A stretch of DNA of 64,000 nt from Rhodocytophaga aerolata (GTDB taxonomy: Bacteria; Bacteroidota; Bacteroidia; Cytophagales; 172606-1), in the NCBI RefSeq assembly GCF_030503435.1, contig NZ_JAUKPO010000001.1, positions 496,001 through 560,000 of the forward strand, given 5' to 3'. Below are positions 63,594-64,000 of this stretch, piece by piece. Both the position numbers and the translations under genes were made by a program. The notes under the pieces were generated by a model. The model worked only from the letters and a program-made list of their open reading frames with translations, ran no database searches and was not told the DNA's origin. The number at the start of each line of letters is the position of its first letter. The stretch's first letter is position 1.

Positions 63594-63723
63594 AAAATAA
63601 ATACCTGACAAAAGCTCTTGGCAGTGTGGGTGCGCCATTAGAAGGTAATCCAGCTTCTTTCATACACTGGTTGAATCTTCCACACTTCCAGGGCTACCAT
63701 TTGCCTGCATGTATAGCGAAAAA

Positions 63724-64000
63724 CTACGCACTTTCAGAGGAACTGACCACTTTCTCTTCGATGGGCTTAAAATAGACTTTAAACATCGTGCCTTTTCCTT
63801 GTTCACTCTCTACATCTATTCTGCCGCCATTGTTTTCGATAATCCGCTTCACAATGTACAACCCAATACCGGAGCCCTCTACATGGGTATGCATCCGTTT
63901 AAACATGGTAAACAATTTCGACTGTTGGGCAGAACTTAATCCCAGGCCATTATCCTGAACAGATAGCACTACATACGGACTTTCGGTATATGTTTTAACA
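63724..64000 (-). CDS. Sensor histidine kinase, C-terminal part, runs off the right edge
   Basis: The last 91 residues of a histidine kinase ATPase domain (HATPase_c). The G1 box DNGLGL and, after FTMFKRMHTHVEGS, the G2 region SGIGLYIVKRIIENNGGRIDVESEQGKGTMFKVYF are clear. The reading frame stays open to base 64000, so the protein begins beyond the window; the usual dimerisation domain and any sensor are not seen. The YVVLSVQDNGLGL-type stretch is common in multi-sensor PAS kinases, which is only a hint. Confidence 0.93.
   Translation of the reverse strand, partial: VKTYTESPYVVLSVQDNGLGLSSAQQSKLFTMFKRMHTHVEGSGIGLYIVKRIIENNGGRIDVESEQGKGTMFKVYFKPIEEKVVSSSESA

Overview
The window reads as chromosomal DNA of a Bacteroidota bacterium, most likely order Cytophagales (Rhodocytophaga-like, a guess from gene content only). 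Signs are a SusC/SusD pair under an ECF sigma factor and FecR anti-sigma, GSCFA and head-GIN (DUF2807) proteins, a Bacteroidota-style PEP carboxylase ending in NSA, many lipoproteins, almost no Shine-Dalgarno sequences, and promoters of the TTTG-N20-TAnnTTTG type. I see no phage, insertion sequence, integrase, CRISPR array or rRNA. There is one tRNA, tRNA-Ala(GGC).

Layout. 0.3-6.5 kb: housekeeping genes (LOG-family nucleotide hydrolase, Uup-like ABC-F ATPase, Tat-exported TIM-barrel epimerase-like protein, PEP carboxylase). 6.7-22.7 kb: a minus-strand nutrient-acquisition locus read sigma -> FecR -> SusC -> SusD -> terminator-like hairpin -> VCBS/ASPIC lipoprotein -> PAP2/vanadium-haloperoxidase-like lipoprotein -> a 1131-residue ThuA/PQQ-type dehydrogenase/PKD/cytochrome c/CBM lipoprotein. 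The SusC carries an STN domain, so the sigma/FecR pair can plausibly sense its ligand. 22.7-24.4 kb: an AT-rich, gene-poor stretch with an orphan minus-strand terminator and one small secreted protein. 24.4-28 kb: AraC regulator, CNNM/CorC protein and a small membrane protein starting at TTG.

28.3-35.4 kb is the least familiar part: a tight plus-strand cluster with three paralogous carboxymuconolactone-decarboxylase/AhpD-like proteins, all with Cys59/Cys62/His66, interleaved with a TonB-dependent receptor, an MFS transporter and a membrane-anchored DUF3179 protein. It ends at a strong bidirectional terminator shared with tRNA-Ala. The arrangement suggests uptake across both membranes coupled to redox or decarboxylation chemistry on the substrate; the substrate cannot be read from the sequence.

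35.7-54.6 kb: mostly single metabolic genes (NlpC/P60 peptidase, GlcD-type FAD oxidase, SDRs, divergent DeoC-like aldolase, proline dehydrogenase, HPPD, ArfB, methyltransferase, asparagine synthase, Kelch protein, GNAT, L,D-transpeptidase, TerB-like proteins, UxaA dehydratase plus SDR, head-GIN protein). 54.6-64 kb, largely minus strand: Fsr-like MFS, GSCFA protein, rpsF-rpsR-rplI, a lipoprotein, a coiled-coil membrane protein, surE, a hypothetical protein, ribBA, a small plus-strand membrane protein, and the C-terminal end of a histidine kinase running off the right edge.

Two intergenic sites, 23998-24092 and 44026-44118, share an unusual build (hairpin, A-rich run, conserved GTTAAAAGTTT box, GC-rich terminator hairpin, U-run) and may be copies of an undescribed 3'UTR or small-RNA element.
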